Origin: Gemmatimonadota bacterium
GTDB lineage: Bacteria > Gemmatimonadota > Gemmatimonadetes > Gemmatimonadales > Gemmatimonadaceae
DNA length: 16,428 nucleotides
Assembly: GCA_947475795.1 (NCBI GenBank)
Contig: CANJOX010000026.1
Location: 1-16,428, forward strand
Direction: 5' to 3'
In this document: in pieces, positions 1 through 7,600 of the stretch
How positions within the stretch are numbered: position 1 is the stretch's first letter
Layout of the letters: every line of letters begins with the position of its first letter
Notes under the pieces: model-generated
Databases searched by the model: none
What the model saw: the letters and a program-made list of their open reading frames with translations, nothing else
What the model was told of the DNA's origin: nothing
Program-made: the position numbers and the translations under genes

Positions 1-654
1 GCCGGTGTGATAGCCCACCAGATCCCACAAGTGCGCCTGAAAGCGGCTACGAAACAGGTTGAAATACGCCGCCGTCACTACGCTGAAGAAATAGGCAATG
101 CCGTAGTAGAAGCAGTGGGCATCCGGGTACTTCCAATAGCGCCAATGGTTCGAGCTGTAGTACATCAGCACGGGCACCAACACCGCGTAGACCACACCCA
201 CGATCCACCCGGTCTTCTGCCCGCGCAGAAAGAACACCAGGTAGGGAAATACAAAGGTCCAGTACGGCGAATCACCGGTCTGCCCGCCGAACACCACGTT
301 CGAGGCAAAGATCACAAAGCCCGCAAACACCAGCATGTTCTCCGACACCACTGGTGGCGCATTCCGGCTGGTCAGGAGAATGGCCGGGACCAGCAGCAGC
401 CCCACTTCCAGCAATTGCACCACGCCCAGCGTGAACAAACGCGCATCGGACGTCTGCTGCACATTCCCGATGCCGAACGCCAGCAACGTGAGCGTGCCGA
501 TGATGGTGAAGATGAGCGTGTTGCTGCGCCGACTTGCCTCCGGCATGATTTGTTGCTCGCCCACACCCAGAAGCTGCCACAGGGTCGCACGCAGACTCTG
601 CGGCGGCAGTGGCGGGCTCTGCCCTACGGGCAAAGGGGAGGCATTGGGTTCCAT
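1..654 (-). CDS. Partial six-TM membrane sensor protein (possible N-terminus of a diguanylate cyclase)
   Basis: The leftward frame stays open from ATG 654-652 to the window edge, giving 218 residues without a stop. An AGGGA Shine-Dalgarno lies about 6 nt before the ATG. A proline-rich cytoplasmic start (residues 1-38) is followed by about six hydrophobic segments near 46-63, 73-94, 106-122, 130-143, 149-166 and 182-201. The charged stretch RSRFQAHLWDL follows, where a signalling domain would normally begin. Aromatic-rich segments such as FVFPYLVFFLRGQ resemble the membrane sensor halves of GGDEF proteins in Betaproteobacteria, but the output domain lies outside the window, so that function is a guess. 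It could also be a membrane histidine kinase or another sensor. The gene is divergent from the oxidoreductase at 787, leaving a shared 132-bp control region. The coding call is good because the other frames give Arg/His-rich nonsense. Confidence 0.72.
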   Translation of the reverse strand, partial: MEPNASPLPVGQSPPLPPQSLRATLWQLLGVGEQQIMPEASRRSNTLIFTIIGTLTLLAFGIGNVQQTSDARLFTLGVVQLLEVGLLLVPAILLTSRNAPPVVSENMLVFAGFVIFASNVVFGGQTGDSPYWTFVFPYLVFFLRGQKTGWIVGVVYAVLVPVLMYYSSNHWRYWKYPDAHCFYYGIAYFFSVVTAAYFNLFRSRFQAHLWDLVGYHTG

Positions 655-786
655 CGTCTTCCCTGCACGAAGTGTTTTGGGGTGCGTTGAGGAGCCGGGG
701 TCCGGTGTTCAAAGCCGGCGTGCCGCGCTAGGTTATCCGGCCAGCGGGCTCATGTCTACCATGCCCGCGGATTTTCAGGGGGACGC

Positions 787-2532
787 ATGACACAACAACG
801 CGTGCTGGAAGCGATCATTGTCGGCAGCGGGTTCGGGGGCGCGGTGGCATGTTGCCGATTGGCCGCCCGATGGCCCGGCGAGGTCATGCTGTTGGAGCGC
901 GGCAAGCGCTACCCCAAGGGCAGCTTTGCTCGAAGCCCGCACGACTTTGCCAACAACTTCTGGTCCGAGGCCGAGCACGGCCGTCCCCGCAAGCTCAACG
1001 GCTTGTTTGACATTCGTAACTACCGCCGCATGGACGCGGTGGTGAGCGCCGGCTTGGGCGGTGGCTCGTTGATTTACGCCAATGTGTTCATGCCCGCTCC
1101 TGCGTGGGTATTTGAGACCCGCTGGCCAGCCCACGTCACGGCAACGGCACTCGCCCCCTACTACCGCATCAGCCAGCGCGTGCTGGGCGCCCGCCCCGTG
1201 CCACCCGCCGCTGGGGACCCACGCCGCACCATCAAGCGCACCGCCCTGTATGCCGACTTCGCCAAGGCCGATGGTGCCGCCAGCCGCCCGGCAGACATCT
1301 GCGTGTTTTTCGGCAACGGCTACGCCGCACAACAGCGCGCACCCCTGCCCATCGGCGAGCAGGAGCGTAACCGCTATGGTGCCAGCCAGACGTCCTGCAC
1401 CTACTGCGGCGAATGCGATGTGGGCTGCAATGTGCACGCCAAAAACACCCTGGACTTGAACTATCTGTACGCAGCCGAAACGCAGCACGGCGCGCTGATA
1501 GAGACCAGCTGTGAAGCCATCCGCATCACGCCGCTCAATGAGGCCAGGGCAGAGGACACCACGGCCGATGGCCGCCACGGCTACCGGGTGGACTACCGGG
1601 ATGACGCCGGCAACGCGCGCCATGCCTTCGCCCGCCGCGTCGTGGTGTCCGCCGGCACCCTCGGCAGCAACGAACTGCTGCTGCGCTGCCGCGATGAATT
1701 CGGCACTCTGCCCCGACTGAGCCGCAAACTGGGCGAAGGCTTTTCCGGGAATGGCGACTTCCTGTCGTTTGTGACCGGGGGCGAGCGCGATGCCGACCCC
1801 AACTACGGCCCGGTGATCACCCAGTACATCGACTATGGCCTGCAGCAACCGGTGGAGGGCAAGCCCGCCTTCCTGCTGGAGGACGCGGCCTACCCGTCGT
1901 TTGCCGCGTGGTACGTGGAGGGCATTCGCCCTGCGCTGAGCCTGCGCTACATCGTCACCCGGATTGTGAGAACCGTGCGCCTGTTTTGGCGTTTTGCGGT
2001 GCAGTCTCTGGGCTCCGGCAAGTGGGGCGGCTCCGTGGTGGCCTACTTCCATGCCCTGCTCAAGGGCGATGTGTCGTACCGCACGAGCGTGCTGCTCTTC
2101 ATGGGGCGCGATGCGGCCGATGGGGTGCTGAGCCTGCGGGGCGGCAAACTCGCGCTGGACTGGCCACAAACCACCAGCCGTCCGCTGTACGACGCCATCG
2201 TGGCCTGCGGCAAACGCTTCCAGCAGTTCACCAAAGCCAGCACGTACGTTCCGCAGCCGACCTGGGCCCGCCCAGTCCGCAACAATGTCACGGTGCACCC
2301 GCTTGGCGGCTGTGCCTTGGCCGAAGACGCCGCACATGGAGTGGTCAGCAGCGCCACTGGCAGTCGGGGGCAAGCCTTCGGCTACCATGGCCTGTACGTG
2401 GCCGACGGCTCCATCCTGCCCACGGGCGTGGGCGCCAACCCCAGCGCCACCATTGCCGCGTTAGCGGAATGGATCGCAGAAGACATCACCGGCACCCCCC
2501 CGGACGATACCCTTGGAGTTCCCCATGCCTGA
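787..2532 (+). CDS. GMC-family FAD oxidoreductase, cholesterol-oxidase (ChoD)-like
   Basis: This 581-residue flavoenzyme probably oxidises a hydroxyl group on a hydrophobic or sterol-like substrate using FAD. The Rossmann motif GSGFGG is at residues 13-18, a second FAD-contact motif GLGGGSLIYAN at 89-99, and the GMC C-terminal motifs HPLGGC (504-509) and GANPSAT (549-555) supply the expected catalytic His504 and Asn551. Four cysteines, C204, C207, C210 and C214, form a C-x2-C-x2-C-x3-C cluster in the loop where some GMC dehydrogenases bind an iron-sulphur cluster. Residues about 370-420 are rich in hydrophobic and basic residues and could touch a membrane. No signal peptide is visible. The start is ATG 787, preceded by a strong GGGGGA Shine-Dalgarno. 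The gene overlaps the downstream hydrolase by 8 nt. Family assignment is secure; the substrate is not shown by the sequence. Confidence 0.93.
   Translation: MTQQRVLEAIIVGSGFGGAVACCRLAARWPGEVMLLERGKRYPKGSFARSPHDFANNFWSEAEHGRPRKLNGLFDIRNYRRMDAVVSAGLGGGSLIYANVFMPAPAWVFETRWPAHVTATALAPYYRISQRVLGARPVPPAAGDPRRTIKRTALYADFAKADGAASRPADICVFFGNGYAAQQRAPLPIGEQERNRYGASQTSCTYCGECDVGCNVHAKNTLDLNYLYAAETQHGALIETSCEAIRITPLNEARAEDTTADGRHGYRVDYRDDAGNARHAFARRVVVSAGTLGSNELLLRCRDEFGTLPRLSRKLGEGFSGNGDFLSFVTGGERDADPNYGPVITQYIDYGLQQPVEGKPAFLLEDAAYPSFAAWYVEGIRPALSLRYIVTRIVRTVRLFWRFAVQSLGSGKWGGSVVAYFHALLKGDVSYRTSVLLFMGRDAADGVLSLRGGKLALDWPQTTSRPLYDAIVACGKRFQQFTKASTYVPQPTWARPVRNNVTVHPLGGCALAEDAAHGVVSSATGSRGQAFGYHGLYVADGSILPTGVGANPSATIAALAEWIAEDITGTPPDDTLGVPHA
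2515..2518 (+). promoter_or_regulatory. Ribosome binding site that decides the hydrolase start
   Basis: GGAG lies 6 nt upstream of ATG 2525, inside the last codons of the oxidoreductase gene. This supports ATG 2525 over the in-frame TTG at 2513, which would overlap the site. It also suggests translational coupling of the pair. Confidence 0.6.
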
Positions 2533-4270
2533 ACGCCGCAGCGCACCGGTCGGTTTTCGGTTCACTGAAGAAATGAAGGGCTTCATCAGCCCCGGCCAGC
2601 ACACCTGGCAGCAGGGGTATGACGAAGGCAAGGCCCAAGGGCTCGCGCTGATGTTCCACCTGACCATCGCCATGGAGGACCTGGACGCCTTCATTGCTGA
2701 CCCGGAACACCAAGCGAAGGCGATCGGCTACCTGAATGGCAGCTTCATCGGCGGGCAGCGGCCTGTGCTGGCGGGCGACTTCAATCTGTTTGCCGACAGC
2801 GGGGACGCCGACCGCAAAACCATGCGGTACCGTCTGCATTTTGAAAACGCAGCCGGAGACCCGTTGACGCTGAGCGGGCGCAAAGACATCCGCGATGACT
2901 TCGGTTTTGATGCCTGGTCCGACACCACCACACTGTACGTAGACATTTACGCGGGCCATGTGCGTGCGGAGGCCGAAGGCGCTGCCAGCCTGCAGGCCAG
3001 CGGCATCCTGCACATCGAGGTGCGGGACTTTCTGCACCAACTCACCACCTTCCGCGCCGATGCCCCCACGCTGTCTGGAAAGCTGGACGCCATTCAGCGC
3101 TTCGGCCGGCTGTTTCTGGGCAAGTTGTGGGAGACCCATGGCCTGCCGCGCCGCCATGGCCGCGAACCGCGTATCCGCACCATCCCCCTGCACAGCCTGG
3201 AAGGCGTGAAAGGCGCGGCGGTCAGTACCCACTACGCCAGCACGGGCGACGGTCTGGGGATCAGCCTCCTGCGCTTCCAGCGCGCGCCTTGCAAGGATGT
3301 GGTGCTGCTGGTGCCGGGGCTGACCGCCTCCAGCGACATGTTCATCATGCCCGAGCACCGCAACCTGACCCAGGTGCTGCTGGACGAAGGATTCACCGAT
3401 GTCTGGACGCTGGATGGGCGCATCAGCAAGCGCCAGCCCTACAACCACACCCGCCACCGCTTCACCGTCGACGACGTGGCGCTCTACGACAACCCGGCCG
3501 CACTCGACGTGGTGCGGCGTGCCGTGGGGCCGGACGCACGCATCCACATCATCAGCCACTGCCTGGGCGCGCTGTCGGTGGCCATGAGCCTGTTCGGCAA
3601 AGCCATTGAGGGCGTGCGCAGCGTCATCGTCAATGGCGTGTCACTCACACCCAAACTGGGTGCCTTCGCCAAGGCCAAGCTGGCCGTGGGGCCGTTTCTG
3701 GCGGAGTCAGTGCTGGGGGTGGACTACCTCAACCCCGAATGGCACCGGCAAGCGGGCATCTCGCCTGGCAAATTGCTGGCCAAAGGGGTGTCCTTCATGC
3801 ACCGCGAATGCGATGTGCCTGAATGCCACATGACCAGCTTCATGTGGGGCTACGGCTACCCGGTGCTGTTCCGGCATGAAAACCTGCATGAGGTCACGCA
3901 CCGCCGCACCGGCGACCTGTTCGGTGGCAGCGGCGTGCACTACTACCGGCACATCCGGAAAATGGTGGGGGCCGACAACACCGCCGTGAAGTTCGACCCC
4001 AAAGATGTGCGCTACCGCCACCTGCCCGACAACTACCTGCGGGACGCCGCCGACATCACCTCCCCGATGCTGCTGGTGGCGGGCCAGGAGAACGCTCTGT
4101 TCCTCGACTCGAATGTGCTGTGCCACGAGCGGCTGGAGCAGTTCGCGCCAGGCCGGCATCAGCTGGCCGTTATCCCCCGGTACGGACATGCGGACGTGTT
4201 CATCGGCAAGAACGCCGCACACGATGTGTTCCCGCGCTTCGTGGCGTTCCTGCGGCAAAACGCCCATTGA
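2525..4270 (+). CDS. Alpha/beta hydrolase with a Cys nucleophile, partner of the GMC oxidoreductase
   Basis: This 581-residue protein has two parts. Residues 1 to about 220 form an N-terminal domain that I recognise only as typical of proteins linked to ChoD-type oxidoreductases. Residues about 240-580 are an alpha/beta hydrolase. The core opens with VVLLVPGLTASS, an oxyanion-type loop. The nucleophile elbow reads SHCLGA, so Cys346 stands where most hydrolases have Ser, as in PHA synthases and dienelactone hydrolases. His555 in YGHADVF is the likely catalytic histidine. The acid could be Glu522 (GQEN) or Asp528. There is no signal peptide or membrane segment. The gene starts inside the end of the oxidoreductase gene (8-nt overlap), so both should be made together and act on the same or consecutive substrates. 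Ester hydrolysis, thioester hydrolysis and acyl transfer are all possible; the sequence does not decide. Confidence 0.88.
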   Translation: MPERRSAPVGFRFTEEMKGFISPGQHTWQQGYDEGKAQGLALMFHLTIAMEDLDAFIADPEHQAKAIGYLNGSFIGGQRPVLAGDFNLFADSGDADRKTMRYRLHFENAAGDPLTLSGRKDIRDDFGFDAWSDTTTLYVDIYAGHVRAEAEGAASLQASGILHIEVRDFLHQLTTFRADAPTLSGKLDAIQRFGRLFLGKLWETHGLPRRHGREPRIRTIPLHSLEGVKGAAVSTHYASTGDGLGISLLRFQRAPCKDVVLLVPGLTASSDMFIMPEHRNLTQVLLDEGFTDVWTLDGRISKRQPYNHTRHRFTVDDVALYDNPAALDVVRRAVGPDARIHIISHCLGALSVAMSLFGKAIEGVRSVIVNGVSLTPKLGAFAKAKLAVGPFLAESVLGVDYLNPEWHRQAGISPGKLLAKGVSFMHRECDVPECHMTSFMWGYGYPVLFRHENLHEVTHRRTGDLFGGSGVHYYRHIRKMVGADNTAVKFDPKDVRYRHLPDNYLRDAADITSPMLLVAGQENALFLDSNVLCHERLEQFAPGRHQLAVIPRYGHADVFIGKNAAHDVFPRFVAFLRQNAH

Positions 4271-4331
4271 TGTTTCAGCGGACGTTGTGCCGTATGAGAT
4301 CGTCCGGTTCTGGCTGCGCATCACGTGCGCG

Positions 4332-4361
4332 TTGGACACCGACCGGGCACCGTCTCATCTT
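4332..4361 (+). promoter_or_regulatory. Candidate promoter of the Ada-type gene, possibly giving a near-leaderless mRNA
   Basis: TTGGAC (4332-4337) and CATCTT (4356-4361) are separated by 18 nt. The -10-like box ends only 6 nt before ATG 4368, so transcription would begin at or next to the start codon. There is no Shine-Dalgarno. This is a by-eye match with weak consensus. Confidence 0.3.
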
Positions 4362-4367
4362 TGGGCC

Positions 4368-4643
4368 ATGACCGAAAAACACTACACGCTGATCGGCCCA
4401 GACGGGACGGCCGTGCTGAGCGCCGTCCCGGGCACGCTGGGCGGAAACCGCCGGCGGAAGATCTACGGGCGCCTCGACTGCCGAAGCGCGGTCGGCTCGC
4501 TCCCCACGGGATATGCGAAGCATCGGGTCTTCTTCGCGGACGAGGCGACCGCCGTCGCGGCCGGCTACCGACCGTGTGGCACCTGCATGCAGGCGGAGTA
4601 CGCCGCGTGGGTTGAGGAAGCCATGCGCTCGGGGCACCTCTAG
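4368..4643 (+). CDS. Small Ada-type metal-binding domain protein
   Basis: This 91-residue protein matches the stand-alone relatives of the N-terminal zinc domain of the Ada DNA-repair protein. Diagnostic stretches are YTLIGPDG (6-13), KIYGRLDC (31-38), HRVFFADE (52-59) and AGYRPCGTCM (65-74). Cys38, Cys70 and Cys73 fall almost exactly where Ada has Cys38, Cys69 and Cys72. The fourth Ada ligand (Cys42) is Val42, as I recall is usual in these short versions, so any metal site would need another ligand, perhaps His52. There is no AraC-type or methyltransferase domain, so regulation of alkylation repair cannot be assumed. Its real function is unknown. It is convergent with the Ig-like lipoprotein gene with only 13 bp between the two stop codons. 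Its start lacks a Shine-Dalgarno. Confidence 0.85.
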   Translation: MTEKHYTLIGPDGTAVLSAVPGTLGGNRRRKIYGRLDCRSAVGSLPTGYAKHRVFFADEATAVAAGYRPCGTCMQAEYAAWVEEAMRSGHL

Positions 4644-4656
4644 CGTCGCGCGTCCG

Positions 4657-7600
4657 CTACGGCACCACCGTGATCACCACTGACGACGACACCGTCGTTG
4701 GCGCGAAGCTGCCGTTGCTCGGCGCCGTCGCGGTGACCGTGATGGTCGCCGTGCCCGCGGCCACAGCGGTCACGACGCCGGTGGGCGACACCGTCGCGAT
4801 GGCGACGTCCGACGACACGTAGGTCACCGCCGCGGCGGCGGCGCCAACCGGCTGCGTCACCGTCGGCGTGATCGCCCGCGTCTGACCCACCGTCACGGTC
4901 GCCGAGCTCGGGGCAACGGCCAGACTCGTGATCGAGGCCGGCGCCGGCAACACCGTGATCGTCGCGGTGCCGATGATCCCCTCGATCGTCGCGGTGATGG
5001 TCGCGGTTCCCGCTGCCACACCAGTCACGAGTCCGCTCGCGTTCACGGTGGCGGCCGAGGCGTTCAGCGACGCCCAGCTCACCGTGCGCCCCGCGAGCGT
5101 CTGACCGGCCGAATCGCGGGCGATGACCACCAACTGCTGCGCGGAGCCCGCCAGAATGCTGGACGCGTCCGGGGCCACACTGACCGTCGCGACCGGTACC
5201 GCGGTCACCGTCACGGTCACCGTCGCGGTCTTCGTCGCGGCCGAGAAGCCGGTGTTCGCGACCGCCGTGGCCGTGATCGTGACGGTGGCGGTTCCCGGCC
5301 CCACGGCCACGATCAGCCCCGCCGCCGAGACCGTGGCGACGCTCGGCACCGTCGTGCCGTAGGTCACCGACGCCGTGGCGGCGCCGGACGGCTGCGTGAC
5401 CACCGGCGACAGGCTCGCCGTGCGGCCGACCAGCAGACTGACCGCCGTGGGTGCAATGGCCACCGACGTGACCGCCGCGGGAAGCGGCGAGACCGTGACG
5501 CTCATGGCCCCCGGCACACCCCCCACGGTGGCGGTGATCGTCGCCGTCCCCACGGCGATCGCCGTGACCAGCCCCGTCGCACTCACCGTCGCCACCGCCG
5601 CACTGGAGGTGGACCACGTCACCGCACGTCCGGTGAGCTCGGCGCCCGTGGAATCGCGTACCGTCGTCGCGAGTTGCTGCGTGGTGCCGGGCATGATCGC
5701 CGCGGTACCCGGCGTGACCTGCACGCTGGCGACGGCGGGGGCCACCGTCACGGTGACCACCTCGGAGATCGTGGTCGCGGCAAAGTTCGTGTTCCCCGGC
5801 GCCGTCGCGGTCACGGTGATGCTGGCCGTGCCCGGGGCGATCGCGGTGATGAGACCGGCCGACGACACCAGGGCGACGGCGGGGGTGGTCGTCCCGTACG
5901 TCAGGACGGCGGTCGGGGCCCCCGCGGGTCGCACCACGACCGGGGTCAGCGTCCGGGTCTGGCCGATGACTAGGCTGTACGTGTTGGGGGACACCGTCAG
6001 GCTGGTCACCGCGGCCGGGAGTGGCCCCACGGACACGAGGGCTGTCGCCCGGGCGCCTTCTACCATGACCGTCAGCGTGGCGGTCCCTTCCGCCACCGCG
6101 GTGACCAACCCGGTGGCACCGACCGAGGCCACCGCCGTGTTCGACGAGGACCAGGTCGCGACCCGCCCGGTGAGGGGCGCGCCGACGGAATCGCGCACCG
6201 TCATCGTCAGTTGCTGTGACACGCCCACCACGAGATTGACGGTGCCCGGCGTGATCTGCACGGACGCCACCGGCAGCGGGAGCACGATCACCTCGATCCT
6301 GGCCGTCTGCGTGGCGGCGGCGAAGTTGCCGTTCGCCGCCACGGCGGCCGTGACGGTGATCGTCGCGGTCCCGGGGCTCACGGCCGCGATCACGCCCGCG
6401 GTCGACACGGTCGCGACCGACGGCAGGGCGGACCCATAGGTCACCGTGGCGACGGTGGCACCGCTCGGCTGATCCACGGTGGCGGTAATCGCGCGCGTGC
6501 GGCCGACGAACAGTGTGACCGTGTCCGCCGACACCGTGATGCCCGTGAGGGCCGGGGGCAACGACACCAGCGTCAGGGCCGCCGTCGCTTCCACGCCCTC
6601 CACCGTCGCGGTGATCGTGGCACTGCCGGCCGCCACCGCCGTGACGAGTCCGGACGCCGTGATGGTAGCCACGGCGGGGTCGGAGGTGGACCAGCTGACG
6701 GCGCGTCCGGTAAGGGCACTGCCCTGCGCATCCCGCGCCAACGCCGACAGCGGCAGGGTCCGTCCGACGAATAGGGTGGCTTGGGAGGGCGTGATGTGCA
6801 CGGAGGCGACGGGGCGCAGGACGGTCACGGTCGCCGTCGCATCGACGCCCTCCACCGTGGCCGTGAGATTGGCGCTCCCGGCGGCCACGGCGGTCACGAT
6901 GCCGCTCGCATTGATGGTGGCCACCGCCGGATTCGACGACGCCCACGCCACCGGGCGTCCCGTCAGCGACGCCCCCTTGGCGTCGCGCCCGGACGCCGTC
7001 ATCTGCTCGCTCGCCCCCGCCGGCAGCGTGACCGCCGTGGGCGTCACCAGCACCGACGCGACGGGGTCGACGACCGTAATGGCGGCCGTGCCGGAGACTC
7101 CCTCCACCGTGGCGGTAATGGACGCAGTCCCGTTCCCGACGGCGGTGACCGCGCCGTCGGCACTCACGGTTGCGATCGTGGGCGCGGAGCTGCTCCACGC
7201 CACCGATCGGCGCTCCGGGAGCACGGCCCCGGCCGCGTTGCGCACGGCCGCGGCGAGCACCTCCGTCCGACCGCGGGGGAGGCGGAGACTCGCCGGCGCC
7301 AGGGTGACGGACGCCGCCCGTTGCAGGACGACCACCTCGGCCTCGGCGACGCGTCCACCGGACTCCGCCGAAATGGTGGTCGTTCCGGCGCCCACGGCGG
7401 TGACCACACCGGCCGTCGACACCGTGGCGACCGCCGGGTTGGCGGAGGACCACGCAATCGTGCGCCCGATGAGGAGGGCGCCCCCGGCGTTCCGCACGGT
7501 GGCGGACCACGTCCGCCGATCGCCGATGAAGAAGGCGGTCTTGGAGACCGAATCGATGGTCACGCTCCCCACCGTCTGCGGCGACACGGTCACCACGGCC

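Noticed and set aside
7..690. Rightward open frames at the left edge (7-690 and 335-790)
   Set aside because: The leftward frame encodes regular transmembrane helices with a Shine-Dalgarno at its ATG; the rightward products are His/Arg/Gln- or Ser/Cys-rich with no pattern.
708..736. TTCAAA-N17-GGTTAT as a promoter for the GMC gene
   Set aside because: The spacing is right, but both hexamers are poor matches, so I could not separate it from chance.
775..2388. Leftward open frame of 537 codons opposite the GMC gene
   Set aside because: The rightward frame has clear FAD and GMC motifs; the antisense product is Ala/Gly/His-rich and matches nothing I know.
787..4270. Equal length (581 residues) of oxidoreductase and hydrolase as a sign of duplication
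   Set aside because: The two proteins belong to unrelated folds and share no motifs, so the equal length is a coincidence.
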